The notes beneath the pieces were generated by a model. The model was given only the letters and a program-made list of their open reading frames with translations. It ran no database searches and was not told the origin of the DNA. The position numbers and the translations under genes were made by a program. 64,000 nt of DNA from Tautonia marina. Its GTDB lineage: Bacteria; Planctomycetota; Planctomycetia; Isosphaerales; Isosphaeraceae. Below, piece by piece: positions 25,198 to 35,384 of the stretch; positions within the stretch are counted from its first letter, which is position 1; each line of letters starts with the position of its first letter. The stretch lies in NCBI RefSeq assembly GCF_009177065.1, contig NZ_WEZF01000001.1, positions 620,001 through 684,000 of the forward strand. The letters run 5' to 3'.

Positions 25198-26760
25198 TCA
25201 AAGAGGGATGAGGCCGTGCTTCTTGGGGGGGCGAACCTCTCGCTTGGCATGGAGATACTCCAGCGCCTGGGCGAGATGCCGGCGGGTGTCGGCGGGTTCA
25301 ATAATGTCATCGACGAGGCCGCGACCGGCGGAAACATACGGGCTTGAAAAGGTCGATCGGTATTGTTCGATCAACTCGGCACGGCGAGCGGACTTGTCCT
25401 GGGCCTCCTGCATCTCCTTGCGGAAGACGATCTCGACGGCCCCTTCGGCTCCCATGACCGCCACCTCGGCCGTTGGCCAGGCGAAGACGCGGTCGGCACC
25501 GAGATCCTTCGAACACATGGCCAGGTGCGCCCCGCCGTACGACTTGCGCAGGATGACCTGGATCTTCGGTACCGTGGCCGCCGAGTACGCAAAGAGCATC
25601 TTCGCGCCGTGGCGGATGATCCCGTCGTGCTCTTGCTTGACCCCTGGCAGGAAGCCGGGAACGTCCACGAACGTGATCAAGGGAATATTGAAGGCGTTGC
25701 AGAACCGAATGAAGCGGCTGGCCTTGGTTGATGCGTTCACGTCCAGTACGCCGGAAAGCACCGACGGTTGATTGGCGATCACACCGACCGATCGGCCCAG
25801 GATGCGGGCGAAGCCGACCACGACATTCCGTGCGTATCCTTCCTGAACTTCGAGAAAATCGCCCTGATCGACAATGCCGCAAATGACATTGCGGATGTCG
25901 TAGCCTTGCTTCGGCTCGACCGGAACGATCCGAGCCAACTCGGGGTTCGGATCAACGTTGTTCTCCGTGGGAATCCGAGGGGGATCCTCCAGGTTATTCG
26001 CGGGCAGGAAGCTGAGAAGGCGTCGGCAGAGATAGAGCGCTTCCTCATCATTCTCGGCGATGAAGTGGGTGACGCCGGAGAGGCTCATATGAGCGTCGGG
26101 TCCGCCGAGGGCCTCGGACGTAATGACTTCGCCGGTCACTTGTTTGATCACCTGAGGGCCGGTGATAAACATTTGTGATTGGCGTGTCTGGATGATGAAG
26201 TCGGTCAGGGCGGGCGAATAGGCCGCTCCTCCCGCGCACGGTCCACAGATCAACGAGATCTGAGGAACCGCGCCCGACAGTTGCACGTTTGTGTAAAAGA
26301 CACGTCCGTATCCGGAGAGGGAGTCGATCCCTTCCTGCACCCGAGCGCCGCCGGAGTCGTTGATGAAGATGAAGGGGCTGCCGGTATGCAGCGCCTGCTC
26401 CATCACATCGGCGACCTTGTTCGAGTGGACCTCACCGGCCGAGCCTCCCAGCACGGTAAAGTCCTGGCTGGCGAGGTGGACGAGTCGGCCGTCAATGGAA
26501 CCGGCTCCGGTGACGACGCCATCAGCCGGAACCTCCTTGCCCGCCATGCCGAAGTGGACCTGGCGATGCTGTGCGAAGAGGCCGAACTCCTCGAAGCTGT
26601 CGGGGTCAAGCAAGGTACTGACGCGTTCCCGGGCGGTGAGCTTGCCTTGCTCTTTCTGCTTGGCCAGGCGATCGGGACCGCCCCCTTGACGGAGATGGTC
26701 CTTGCGGTTGCGGAGCTCCGCGACCAGGTCATCCATCGATTTCTTCGGATTGCCGCTCAT
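25198..26760 (-). CDS. Methylmalonyl-CoA carboxyltransferase 12S-type subunit / propionyl-CoA carboxylase beta
   Basis: 520 aa, complete carboxyltransferase with N and C crotonase-like halves. 'KLTARERVSTLLDPDSFEEFGLF', the acyl-CoA oxyanion loop 'NDSGGARVQEGIDSLSGYG' and 'GPCAGGAAYSPALTDFI' lie in the N half; 'FVDVPGFLPGVKQEHDGIIRHGAKMLFAYS' and 'SYGGAHLAMCSK' in the C half. It transfers carboxyl between carboxybiotin and propionyl-CoA. There is no biotin carboxylase (AccC-like) gene in the cluster, while a pyruvate/oxaloacetate carboxyltransferase lies directly upstream. The assembly is therefore better read as transcarboxylase than as ATP-dependent carboxylase. Confidence 0.93.
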   Translation of the reverse strand: MSGNPKKSMDDLVAELRNRKDHLRQGGGPDRLAKQKEQGKLTARERVSTLLDPDSFEEFGLFAQHRQVHFGMAGKEVPADGVVTGAGSIDGRLVHLASQDFTVLGGSAGEVHSNKVADVMEQALHTGSPFIFINDSGGARVQEGIDSLSGYGRVFYTNVQLSGAVPQISLICGPCAGGAAYSPALTDFIIQTRQSQMFITGPQVIKQVTGEVITSEALGGPDAHMSLSGVTHFIAENDEEALYLCRRLLSFLPANNLEDPPRIPTENNVDPNPELARIVPVEPKQGYDIRNVICGIVDQGDFLEVQEGYARNVVVGFARILGRSVGVIANQPSVLSGVLDVNASTKASRFIRFCNAFNIPLITFVDVPGFLPGVKQEHDGIIRHGAKMLFAYSAATVPKIQVILRKSYGGAHLAMCSKDLGADRVFAWPTAEVAVMGAEGAVEIVFRKEMQEAQDKSARRAELIEQYRSTFSSPYVSAGRGLVDDIIEPADTRRHLAQALEYLHAKREVRPPKKHGLIPL

Positions 26761-26781
26761 CGCTTCCTGTCCTTTCTCGGA

Positions 26782-28296
26782 TCACGAGGGCTCGACGGTC
26801 ACCGCGTGGCTCGTGTTGCCGATGCGGACCTGATAGGTGATGGGGCTGGTGACGGGACCTTTCGCGTCGATGGCCTTCGCCGCCGGGCTGGCAGCTGCCG
26901 CCGCGGCCGCCGCGGTCACCGGGTCCTTGCCAAGATTTATCGGCCCCTCGCCGCGGTGGGCAAAGAACTTCGGGGCGACCTGCGGGAACATGGCGTAGGT
27001 CAAGACGTCTTCATCCGAGCCGTCGCACCCTTCAAGGGCCAGTGCCTTGCTGCGGAGCTCCTCCCATTCCGGCTTGAGCAAGTCGGCGGGGCGCGTGGTG
27101 ATCGGCTCCTTCTTGGCGTGAGCGGCGGCCAGGGCGATGACCTCGGGGTCACGATCACCGAGGGTTTCACCGTAGTAGCCGAGCATCAGGTCGGCAAACT
27201 CTCCGGTGAGAACCTTGTACGGACCCATCAATACATTGAACACCGCCTGAGTGCCAACGATCTGGCTCGACGGCGTGACCAGTGGCGGGTAGCCGGCGGC
27301 CTTGCGAACGTTGGGAACCTCGTTGAGCACGTCCTTCACACGGTCGCCGGCCCCTTGCTGCTTGAGCTGGCTTTCCATGTTCGAGATCATGCCGCCGGGG
27401 ATCTGGCTGTCGAAAATCTCGGTTTCGACACCGACGAACTTCGACTCGAACTCAGCATAACGCGGACGAACCTTGGCGAAGTGGTCCTTGATCTTCAGCA
27501 AGCGGTCCTTATCGAGCCGGGTTGTATAGTCGGTGCCCTGGAGCATCTCGACCAGGGCCTCGGTCGGATTGTGGCCGGGGCCGAGGCTCAGGGAGGAGAT
27601 GCAGGTGTCCACGATGTCGGCCCCGGCCTCGATCGCCTTCATCAGGCTCACGAGCGTCACGCCCGTCGTGGCGTGAACGTGAACATGAACCAGCGTATCC
27701 TGCCCGCAGGCCTCTTTGATCCCTCGGACGATCTCATACGCTGGTTGCGGGCGCAAAAGCGCGGCCATATCTTTAATGCAAATCGAGTTGCAGCCGAGAT
27801 CCTGCAACTGCTTGGCCATCTCGATGAACTTGTCGACCGTGTGCAAAGGGGAGGTAGTGTAACAGATTGTCCCCTCGGCGTGCTTGCCGGTGCGACGAAC
27901 CGCTTCGAGAGCACGGCGGAGGTTCCGGATGTCGTTCAAGGCATCGAAGACACGGAAGACATCCATGCCGTTCTCGGCCGATTTGTCGACGAAGCGGTCA
28001 ACCACCGTGTCTTCGTAGTGACGGTAGCCGAGCAGGTTTTGCCCACGGAGGAGCATCTGCAATCGGCTGTTGGGCATCAGTTTGCGAAACGTTCGCAGGC
28101 GTTCCCAGGGGTCCTCGTTGAGGAATCGGATGCAGGAGTCGTAGGTCGCCCCTCCCCAGCACTCGACGCTCCAGTAGCCGGCCTGGTCGATGTCCTCGCA
28201 GATGGGCGTCATGTCCTCCAGGGCCATGCGGGTCGCCAGGAGGCTCTGGTGACCGTCTCGGAGGGCAAGCTCCGTGACCTCAACCGTTCGTGGCAT
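26782..28296 (-). CDS. Transcarboxylase 5S-type subunit (pyruvate/oxaloacetate carboxyltransferase)
   Basis: 504 aa from ATG 28296, preceded by GGAG at suitable distance; an in-frame TTG at 28311 is less likely. The TIM-barrel motif 'VTELALRDGHQSLLATRM', the Lys region 'CIKDMAALL' and metal-binding 'HVHVHATTG' fit the carboxyltransferase domain of oxaloacetate decarboxylase alpha, pyruvate carboxylase and 5S transcarboxylase. The C-terminal part is the conserved PYC/OADA association domain, then an Ala-rich linker. It lacks an attached biotinyl domain. No membrane OadB subunit is present in the cluster, so a sodium-pumping decarboxylase is unlikely. Confidence 0.92.
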   Translation of the reverse strand: MPRTVEVTELALRDGHQSLLATRMALEDMTPICEDIDQAGYWSVECWGGATYDSCIRFLNEDPWERLRTFRKLMPNSRLQMLLRGQNLLGYRHYEDTVVDRFVDKSAENGMDVFRVFDALNDIRNLRRALEAVRRTGKHAEGTICYTTSPLHTVDKFIEMAKQLQDLGCNSICIKDMAALLRPQPAYEIVRGIKEACGQDTLVHVHVHATTGVTLVSLMKAIEAGADIVDTCISSLSLGPGHNPTEALVEMLQGTDYTTRLDKDRLLKIKDHFAKVRPRYAEFESKFVGVETEIFDSQIPGGMISNMESQLKQQGAGDRVKDVLNEVPNVRKAAGYPPLVTPSSQIVGTQAVFNVLMGPYKVLTGEFADLMLGYYGETLGDRDPEVIALAAAHAKKEPITTRPADLLKPEWEELRSKALALEGCDGSDEDVLTYAMFPQVAPKFFAHRGEGPINLGKDPVTAAAAAAAASPAAKAIDAKGPVTSPITYQVRIGNTSHAVTVEPS

Positions 28297-28380
28297 CGTT
28301 CGGGGCTCCAATCAGGGAGAAGGGAAATCGATCAATCGGGAGAGCGAGGAGAGGTTGGGGAGCAGCGTCGGGGTTCAACA

Positions 28381-29424
28381 TCAGTCTGAAGGCGGGGGGG
28401 GAGCGCCCAGAAGGCCGAGGGCATCGATCAGCCGATCCGCGGCGGCCGAGGCGGTGAGCCGGCCCTCGCGAACCTTCGATTCGAGATCCGCAGTCAGGTT
28501 CGCCATGCCCGGTCCTTCTCTCAGGATACGCTGCAATTGGTCGTTCACCAGATCCCACATCCAGCGAATCGCCTGGCTCTGCCGGCGCTGCTGGAACACC
28601 CCGACTCGTTCGAGTGTCTGGCGATGTTCCAGCACCTGATTCCAGATCGCGTCAAGCCCCACATTCTCGAGCGCACTGCACGCCAGCACCGGCGGTTGCC
28701 AGGGGCTTTCGGGAGGGTGCATCACGCGCAAGGCTTTCCGATACTGGTTGACGGCGCGGAGGACTTGCGGACGGTTCGTGCCGTCGGCCTTGTTGACGGC
28801 GAGCAGGTCGATCATCTCGATCAGCCCTCGCTTGATCCCCTGCAACTCGTCTCCGGCTCCGGCAATCAAGACGGCGAGGAAGGTATCGACCATGTCGGCA
28901 ACGGTCGTCTCGGATTGACCCACACCGACGGTTTCGACCAGCACAACATCAAAGCCGGCGGCTTCGCAGGCCAGCATCGTCTCCCGGGTGCTTCGGGCCA
29001 CGCCGCCAAGGGTCGCCCCGCTCGGAGAGGGGCGGATGTAGGCGTTCGGCTCAAGACTGAGGTGTTCCATGCGGGTCTTGTCGCCAAGGATGCTCCCGCC
29101 GGTGATCCGGCTGGACGGGTCAATCGTCAGCACGGCGACTCGGTGGCCGGCGTGGATCAGATTCAGGCCCAGGGCCTCGATCAGGGTGCTCTTGCCCGCG
29201 CCGGGAACTCCCGTAATTCCCAGGCGGATGGAGTGGCCGGTGTGAGGCAACAACTCGTTCAGGACGCGACGGGCCAGATGACGGTCGTCGGCCCGGCGCG
29301 ACTCGATCAGGGTGATGAACCGACTGAGCACGCCTCGCGATCGCGCCAGAACCCCCTCAACGTACTGCTCGGCGGAGAGCCGTCGTCGTGCGGGGGGAAT
29401 CGGGGGCTCGGGCGGGAGCGTCAT
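28381..29424 (-). CDS. meaB: Methylmalonyl-CoA mutase-associated G3E GTPase MeaB
   Basis: 347 aa. Walker A 'GVPGAGKSTLIEALG', the switch region 'SRITGGSILGDKTRM', 'ETVGVGQSE' (Walker B/switch) and the guanine-specificity motif 'NKAD' are all present. The family (MeaB/ArgK/MMAA) gates cobalamin loading and protects methylmalonyl-CoA mutase. It sits 51 bp after the mutase large-subunit gene, exactly where such a chaperone is expected. Both N-terminal arm and C-terminal dimerisation arm appear complete. Confidence 0.96.
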   Translation of the reverse strand: MTLPPEPPIPPARRRLSAEQYVEGVLARSRGVLSRFITLIESRRADDRHLARRVLNELLPHTGHSIRLGITGVPGAGKSTLIEALGLNLIHAGHRVAVLTIDPSSRITGGSILGDKTRMEHLSLEPNAYIRPSPSGATLGGVARSTRETMLACEAAGFDVVLVETVGVGQSETTVADMVDTFLAVLIAGAGDELQGIKRGLIEMIDLLAVNKADGTNRPQVLRAVNQYRKALRVMHPPESPWQPPVLACSALENVGLDAIWNQVLEHRQTLERVGVFQQRRQSQAIRWMWDLVNDQLQRILREGPGMANLTADLESKVREGRLTASAAADRLIDALGLLGAPPPPSD

Positions 29425-29475
29425 GGCGGGCTCAACAGGGTCAGGTCACGGGCCATCGGTCGTCGTCCGGACGCA

Positions 29476-31680
29476 TCAGGCGGCGCCGGCGGGTTCCTCG
29501 TGGTCCTGGGGATCAAGCAGGTTGAGTAGCTTGAGGGCGGCGTCGGTGATCACGGTCCCAGGACCGAAGACGGCGACCGCGCCGGAGCGGTACAGTTCCT
29601 CGTAATCCTGAGGAGGGATGACACCGCCAACGACCACGAGGATATCGTCGCGGCCAAGGTCGTCGAGCGCCTTGCGAATGGCGGGAACCAGCGTCAAATG
29701 CCCGGCCGCCAGCGAGCTGACGCCAACCAGGTGGACGTCGTTGTCCACGGCCACTCGGGCGGCTTCCTCGGGGGTCTGAAACAGGGAGCCGACATCCACG
29801 TCGAAGCCGAAATCGGCGAAGGCGGTGGCCACGACCTGCTGACCGCGGTCGTGCCCGTCCTGGCCGAGCTTGGCAATGAGAATTCGGGGGCGTCGGCCTT
29901 CGTGTTCGAGGAATTGCTCGACCCGCTGCTGAACGCGAGCGACCGCCCCCTTGCGCTCACCGAACTGACGGGCATAAATCCCACTGATTTCGTGCATCTC
30001 CGCCTTGTGCCGTCCGTAGACCTTTTCGAGGGCGAGGCTGATCTCGCCTCCGGTCGCCCGGGCTCGGGCCGCGGCGATGGCCAGTTCGAGCATGTTGCCC
30101 GAGCCGGATCGGGCGGCCTCGGTCAGGGCGTTGAGCGTGGAATCGACGGCGGCTTGATCACGGTTCGCCCGCAGTTCGGCCAGTCGGCGGACCTGAGCCT
30201 CTCGGACGGCGTGGTTATCGACCTTGAGAACCTTGATCGGATCTTCGCGCTCAAGAATGTACTTGTTCACGCCCACGATGGTTTGCACGCCCGAATCAAT
30301 ATCGGCCTGGGTCCGCGCGGCGGCTTCCTCGATCCTCATCTTGGGAATACCGGCTTCGAGCGCCTTGGCCATGCCGCCGAGTTGCTCGACCTCGTACAGG
30401 TGAGCCCAGGCCCGGTGGGCCAGTTCGTGCGTCAGACGCTCGATGAAATAGCTGCCGCCCCAGGGATCGACCACCATGTCGGTGTCGGTTTCTTCCTGAA
30501 GGAAAAGCTGAGTGTTGCGGGCGATCCGGGCCGAGAAGTCGGTCGGAAGCGCCAGCGCTTCGTCAAGCGAGTTGGTGTGGAGGCTCTGCGTGTGACCCTG
30601 GGTCGCTCCCATCGCTTCGATACAGGTGCGGATCACGTTGTTGTACACGTCTTGGGCCGTCAGGCTCCACCCGCTCGTCTGGCTATGGGTTCGAAGGGAC
30701 ATGCTCTTGGGGTTCTTCGGGTCGAACCCCTTGACGATCTTTGCCCAGATCAGGCGAGCCGCGCGAAGCTTGGCGATCTCCATGAAGATGTCTTTGCCAA
30801 TCGCCCAGAAGAAGGAAAGGCGGGGGGCGAACTCGTCGATACTCAGGCCCGCCCGGATGCCGGAGCGAAGGTACTCCAGGCCGTCGGCCATCGTGTAGCC
30901 GAGTTCCAGGTCGGCCGTCGCGCCGGCCTCCTGCATGTGGTATCCGCTGATGCTGATGCTATTGAACTTCGGCATGTGAGCCGAGGTATAACGGAAAATG
31001 TCGGAAATGAGCCGCATGCTCGGCTCGGGGGGATAAATGTATGTATTCCGGACCATGAACTCCTTGAGGATGTCGTTCTGGATCGTCCCGGCGAGTTTTT
31101 CCTGGGGAACCCCCTGTTCCTCGGCGGCGACGATGTACAGTGCCATCACCGGAAGGACGGCGCCGTTCATGGTCATCGAAACGCTGATATCCCCGAGTGG
31201 AATCCCGTCGAACAGAATCTTCATGTCGAGGATACTATCGACGGCGACGCCGGCCATGCCCACGTCGGCGGCGACCCGGGGGTTGTCCGAGTCGTAGCCG
31301 CGGTGGGTCGGCAGGTCGAAGGCGACAGACAGCCCCTTCTGACCCGCGGCGAGGTTGCGGCGGTAGAAGGCGTTCGACTCCTCGGCCGTCGAGAACCCGG
31401 CGTACTGCCGGACGGTCCAGGGGCGGACGACGTACATCGTCGTGTACGGCCCCCGGACGAACGGCGGGAGGCCGGGCATCGTCTGGAGATGGTCCAGCCC
31501 GTCGAGGTCACTCGATGAGTAGAGCGGCCGGACGGGAATCCCTTCGGGGGTCGGCCGGGCGAGGGACTCGATCGGCCGACCAGCCTCGGCCTCGGCGGCG
31601 GCTTGCCACCGCGTTCGATCGACCGAGGATGCGGAACCGCCCTTCCAGGGAATATCCTTGAAGTTTGGGATCGTGCTCAT
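29476..31680 (-). CDS. Methylmalonyl-CoA mutase, large (catalytic, B12-binding) subunit
   Basis: 734 aa from ATG 31680, which overlaps the small-subunit stop (ATGA); a longer frame to 31734 is rejected. The TIM-barrel motifs '[21 protein letters not shown]', '[12 protein letters not shown]' and '[15 protein letters not shown]' belong to the substrate domain. The C-terminal cobalamin domain has the base-off B12 signature '[10 protein letters not shown]' followed by '[11 protein letters not shown]'. It isomerises (R)-methylmalonyl-CoA to succinyl-CoA, or the reverse in the propionate-forming direction. Co-translated with its non-catalytic partner. Confidence 0.96.
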   Translation of the reverse strand: MSTIPNFKDIPWKGGSASSVDRTRWQAAAEAEAGRPIESLARPTPEGIPVRPLYSSSDLDGLDHLQTMPGLPPFVRGPYTTMYVVRPWTVRQYAGFSTAEESNAFYRRNLAAGQKGLSVAFDLPTHRGYDSDNPRVAADVGMAGVAVDSILDMKILFDGIPLGDISVSMTMNGAVLPVMALYIVAAEEQGVPQEKLAGTIQNDILKEFMVRNTYIYPPEPSMRLISDIFRYTSAHMPKFNSISISGYHMQEAGATADLELGYTMADGLEYLRSGIRAGLSIDEFAPRLSFFWAIGKDIFMEIAKLRAARLIWAKIVKGFDPKNPKSMSLRTHSQTSGWSLTAQDVYNNVIRTCIEAMGATQGHTQSLHTNSLDEALALPTDFSARIARNTQLFLQEETDTDMVVDPWGGSYFIERLTHELAHRAWAHLYEVEQLGGMAKALEAGIPKMRIEEAAARTQADIDSGVQTIVGVNKYILEREDPIKVLKVDNHAVREAQVRRLAELRANRDQAAVDSTLNALTEAARSGSGNMLELAIAAARARATGGEISLALEKVYGRHKAEMHEISGIYARQFGERKGAVARVQQRVEQFLEHEGRRPRILIAKLGQDGHDRGQQVVATAFADFGFDVDVGSLFQTPEEAARVAVDNDVHLVGVSSLAAGHLTLVPAIRKALDDLGRDDILVVVGGVIPPQDYEELYRSGAVAVFGPGTVITDAALKLLNLLDPQDHEEPAGAA

Positions 31681-33827
31681 TGCAGGGCCCCTTCCTCGCG
31701 CAGCAGATCCCGGAGCGTCCCCAGGACGTCGCATCGGATAAAGATGAATCGATCGACGCCGGCCGCGCGGTATCGGGCCTCGCCCGCTCCCGGATTGCCG
31801 GCCAGGATGACGGTTCGAGCCCCGGCGGCCTTCAAGGCCGATGCCAGGGGTTCGGCCAGGGTGTCGTAGTTCGCGTCGGTTGAGCAGATGACGGCAATCT
31901 TCGCCCCACTCTGGGCGAAGGCGGCGGCAGCGGCTTGAGGATCGGCAAAACCGTCGTTGTTGACCTCCTCGAAGCCACCGGCCTGGAAGAAGTTCACGGC
32001 GTAGGTTGATCGGGCAATAAACTCGGCCGGTTTCCCCAGGTTCGCCAGGAAAACGCGGGGACGCTGGCCGGTTTGCTCGGCGAGTTGGTCGGCGGCGGCC
32101 CGAAGTTCCTCGAACGCGGCGGCGTAGGGATGGACGGCCAGAGGAGTCACCTGGGCCGGTTTCCCACCGGTTGACGCCTCAGCCAGGGTTGCGTGAAGCA
32201 GGCCGAGCGTTGCCCCGTCGAGGGCGGCCTGTACGGCGGCCTCGGTCAGCGAGCCGGGGGAGCGGTTTGTGTCGCGAGCGACCTCGGCGACAGTCTTCAG
32301 CGAGTCACCGCATTGGTGGTCCCGACGCCAGGCGACGAGCCGCGTGGAGGCCTCGGCGCGGAGCCGGGCGTAATCGGGGCGGGTGCGGACGAGCCGTTCC
32401 TCCCGAACGTCGGGATGCTCGGTCACGCCGGTGACCACGAGCTTGCGGGTGGCGATGTCTTTCTCCCGAGCGGTCTCGACCGCCGTGATTTGCTCCGCAA
32501 CCCAGCCATCGAGACAGGCGGCAATCATTCCACCGCGAGCCTCGACCTGCTGGAACAGTTGCCAGGCCGATTCGGCCAGTTGATCGGTCAGCGATTCGAG
32601 GAACCAGGAGCCCCCGGCCGGGTCGATCACGCGGTTCAGGTGAGACTCTTCCTGCAAGATGATCTGCGTGTTGCGGGCCAGGTGCCGGGTGAAATGGTCG
32701 CTCAGGCCGATGGCGGCGTCCATCGGAGCCGTGCCAATGGCGTCGGCTCCTCCCACGGCCCCGGCAAAGCAGCAGACCGTGTTTCGCAAGAGGTTGACCC
32801 AGGGGTCAACGCTGGTGAGCACGCGGCGGCTGGTTCGGGCCCGAAGCTGCATCGTGCGGCCGGTATCGGGGTCGCCGCCGCACTCGGCGACGACGCGAGC
32901 CCACATCGCCCGGAGGGCCCGGAGCTTGGCGATCGCCCGGAAAAACTGGGTGCCGAGGCTCACCCCGAAGGCGATTTGCCGGGCGGCCGTGTTCACGTCG
33001 AGCCCGGCCGCGGTCATCGCCCGGAGGTATTCGAGCCCTGTGGCCACGGCGAACGCGAGATCCTGCGTGCTCGACGCCCCGGCATGGTGGTACGGGCCGG
33101 TGCCGACCTCCACGGATGTGGCATTCGGATACTTCGAAGCGGTCCAGACGGCCAGATCGGCCAGCTCCGTCAACGCCGAGTCGAGCGGCACACCGAGGCG
33201 ACCGTCTCGCATCAAGGCGCCGATGGGGTCGGCGTTGAAGGCGCATCGAACCGAAGCCGGGTCGATCGCTCGCCGCTGCAACTGGGCCGCCAGCAGGGCC
33301 GCGGCGGGCAGGAACGCCCCTCCACAGTCGATTGAGACAGGGGCGATGTCGAGCCGAACGGCTTCGAGCACCCGATCGAGATCCCCGAGCGAATAGGCCA
33401 TCACCCCATCGTGCCCGGCGAGGCCGATGGCCGCGCGATCGTCGGCGTCGAGCCCGGCGCAGGCGGCGGCATCCAGACGAAGCTGGATTGAGGTCACACC
33501 GTGTTCGAGGTCGTCGAGGATGGCCCGATTTGCCTCAACCGGGTCGGGGTGCAGATGCTCCTGGCGAATATCCCAGCCCGAGACGGCATTGCCGAGCACG
33601 CGATCGCCCCGGGTCAGGGGGGCAAACCCCGGGAATCCGGACGGATCACCGGCCGCGGACCAGTGGTCGGCCGTGTACAGGGGCTGAATGTCGATGCCTT
33701 CAAAGGTCCGGCCGACGAGCTTTTTCTCGAACGGCGCGCCCTTGAGTTCGGCCTCGGCGTTCTTCCGCCATTGCTCGTACGAGCTTGGAGGAAAATCGAC
33801 GGTGATGTTCAGATCCTTCTCGATCAT
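31677..33827 (-). CDS. Methylmalonyl-CoA mutase, small (non-catalytic) subunit
   Basis: 716 aa with the same layout as the large subunit. The barrel includes '[15 protein letters not shown]', '[17 protein letters not shown]' and '[15 protein letters not shown]'. The C-terminal flavodoxin-like domain has '[16 protein letters not shown]' where the active subunit has DxHxxG, so the cobalamin-ligating His is missing. That is normal for the heterodimer's small chain. It is encoded 42 bp after the CoA-transferase gene. Confidence 0.94.
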   Translation of the reverse strand: MIEKDLNITVDFPPSSYEQWRKNAEAELKGAPFEKKLVGRTFEGIDIQPLYTADHWSAAGDPSGFPGFAPLTRGDRVLGNAVSGWDIRQEHLHPDPVEANRAILDDLEHGVTSIQLRLDAAACAGLDADDRAAIGLAGHDGVMAYSLGDLDRVLEAVRLDIAPVSIDCGGAFLPAAALLAAQLQRRAIDPASVRCAFNADPIGALMRDGRLGVPLDSALTELADLAVWTASKYPNATSVEVGTGPYHHAGASSTQDLAFAVATGLEYLRAMTAAGLDVNTAARQIAFGVSLGTQFFRAIAKLRALRAMWARVVAECGGDPDTGRTMQLRARTSRRVLTSVDPWVNLLRNTVCCFAGAVGGADAIGTAPMDAAIGLSDHFTRHLARNTQIILQEESHLNRVIDPAGGSWFLESLTDQLAESAWQLFQQVEARGGMIAACLDGWVAEQITAVETAREKDIATRKLVVTGVTEHPDVREERLVRTRPDYARLRAEASTRLVAWRRDHQCGDSLKTVAEVARDTNRSPGSLTEAAVQAALDGATLGLLHATLAEASTGGKPAQVTPLAVHPYAAAFEELRAAADQLAEQTGQRPRVFLANLGKPAEFIARSTYAVNFFQAGGFEEVNNDGFADPQAAAAAFAQSGAKIAVICSTDANYDTLAEPLASALKAAGARTVILAGNPGAGEARYRAAGVDRFIFIRCDVLGTLRDLLREEGALQ

Positions 33828-33869
33828 GGGCGTTCTCTCCTTCCGGGCCGAGGGGTGGCCCTTGCCGTG

Positions 33870-35384
33870 TCAGCGAGGCCCGAACTGGGAGAGGTCGAGG
33901 TCTGGCAGCATGGCGCCGTGTTCGAGGAAGTTCGTGTGCAGCTCGAAGCATCGTTGCAGGTTGTGGCGAATGTGCCCCTGTGGGCTCGATTCGATGTAGT
34001 GGTGCAAATAATCGCGGAAGGCCGGGTGGGCGCAGTGGTCGATGATCTTTTTGGCACGGGGAATGGGGGCCAGGCCCCGCAGGTCGGCCAGGCCTTGCTC
34101 GGTGACGATGATCTGCACCGAATGCTCGCTGTGATCGACGTGCGAACACATGGGCACGATGGTCGAGATCTTCCCCCCCTTGGCGACCGACGGGCACATG
34201 AAAATCGAGAGAAACGCGTTTCGCTCGAAGTCTCCGCTGCCCCCCAGGCCGTTCATGACCTGGGTGCCGAAAAAGTGGGTTGAGTTGGCGTGGCCGTAGA
34301 TGTCGACCTCGATCGCCGTGTTGGTCGCAATCACTCCGAGGCGTCGGGCGAGGCCGGGGTTGTTCGAGATCTCCTGAGGACGCAGCACAATGCGATCGGC
34401 GAACTCGTCGAAGTGGTCGTAGAGCCAGCTCAGTTTTTCGTCGGAAAGCGTGAGCGAGCAGGTGCTTGCGCCCAGCACGCCGCCGGCGGAAATCAGGTCG
34501 AGCATCGCGTCCTGAAGGACTTCGGTGAACACCTTGAACTTGGGAAAGTCGGAGCTTTCCGCCAGGCCGGCCAGCACGGCGTTGCAGACGTTGCCGACGC
34601 CGCTTTGCAGCGGCAGGAATCCGCTCGGAATCCGCCCGACGGCCATCTCGTCGAGCAGGAATTGCGAGACGTGCGCCGCGATCCTTCGGCTGGTTTCGTC
34701 GGGAGGAGCGAAACCACGGCCGCCGTCGGATTCGTCGTTCTGAACGATCCCGATCACCTTCTTCGGATCGACCAGGGCGTGCGGGGTGCCGATCTTGTCG
34801 AGGGGGTCGTGAATCGGGATCGGGCGGCGGTTCGGGGGCGGCGGGAGCATGAAGATGTCGGTCATCTCCCGGAGCCTCGGCGAGTGCCGGGCGTTGAGCT
34901 CGATGATGACCTTGTCGGCATATTGCAGGAAGGTCGGGGCGTTGCCGATGCCGGTGGTCAGGTAGACCTTGCCATCGGGCGTGATCTCGGTCGCCTCGAC
35001 CACGGCCACGTCAATCGGTCCGAGGAACCCTTCGAGCACAACCTGGGAGACGTGCGAAAGGTGCATGTCGACAAAGTCGAGCTTCCCCGTATTGGCCAGC
35101 TTCCGCAGGGGGGCCGAGGTGAGGTAGGGGGCACGCCAGCTCACGGCCTCGGCCTTGCCCAACTCGTCGTCGCAGGCCTCGCCGGTCGATGCGCCGCTGA
35201 GCAAGCGAATCCGGAATGGCTGGCCCGATTCGTGCAACGCCCGGGCCCTCTGGGCGAGGGCTCGGGGTACCGCCTTGGGAGAGCCGGCCGGCGTGAAACC
35301 GGAGACGGCAAGCAGGGCATCGGGAGGAATCAGCTCGGCCGCTTCCTCGGCCGTCAGTTCCGGGAACGGAGTTCCAGTCGTCAT
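33870..35384 (-). CDS. Acetyl-CoA hydrolase/transferase family: succinyl-CoA/propionyl-CoA:acetate CoA-transferase
   Basis: 504 aa, two Rossmann-like CoA-transferase halves. 'FTPAGSPKAVPRAL' and 'LLSGASTGEACDDELGKAEAV' are near the N terminus, 'VEATEITPDGKVYLTTGIG' in the middle, and 'VLGASTCSLTLSDEKL' and 'IVTEQGLADLRGLAPIPRAK' further on. Members exchange CoA between succinyl-CoA, propionyl-CoA and acetate. As the first gene of the methylmalonyl-CoA cluster it would close the cycle by moving CoA from propionyl-CoA to succinate, or the reverse. Substrate assignment comes from context. Confidence 0.9.
   Translation of the reverse strand: MTTGTPFPELTAEEAAELIPPDALLAVSGFTPAGSPKAVPRALAQRARALHESGQPFRIRLLSGASTGEACDDELGKAEAVSWRAPYLTSAPLRKLANTGKLDFVDMHLSHVSQVVLEGFLGPIDVAVVEATEITPDGKVYLTTGIGNAPTFLQYADKVIIELNARHSPRLREMTDIFMLPPPPNRRPIPIHDPLDKIGTPHALVDPKKVIGIVQNDESDGGRGFAPPDETSRRIAAHVSQFLLDEMAVGRIPSGFLPLQSGVGNVCNAVLAGLAESSDFPKFKVFTEVLQDAMLDLISAGGVLGASTCSLTLSDEKLSWLYDHFDEFADRIVLRPQEISNNPGLARRLGVIATNTAIEVDIYGHANSTHFFGTQVMNGLGGSGDFERNAFLSIFMCPSVAKGGKISTIVPMCSHVDHSEHSVQIIVTEQGLADLRGLAPIPRAKKIIDHCAHPAFRDYLHHYIESSPQGHIRHNLQRCFELHTNFLEHGAMLPDLDLSQFGPR

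Noticed and set aside
26179-28389. 736-aa plus-strand open frame opposite the carboxyltransferase genes
   Set aside because: Shadow of the 12S-type and 5S-type genes, which have full family motifs; this frame crosses an intergenic gap and shows no domain.
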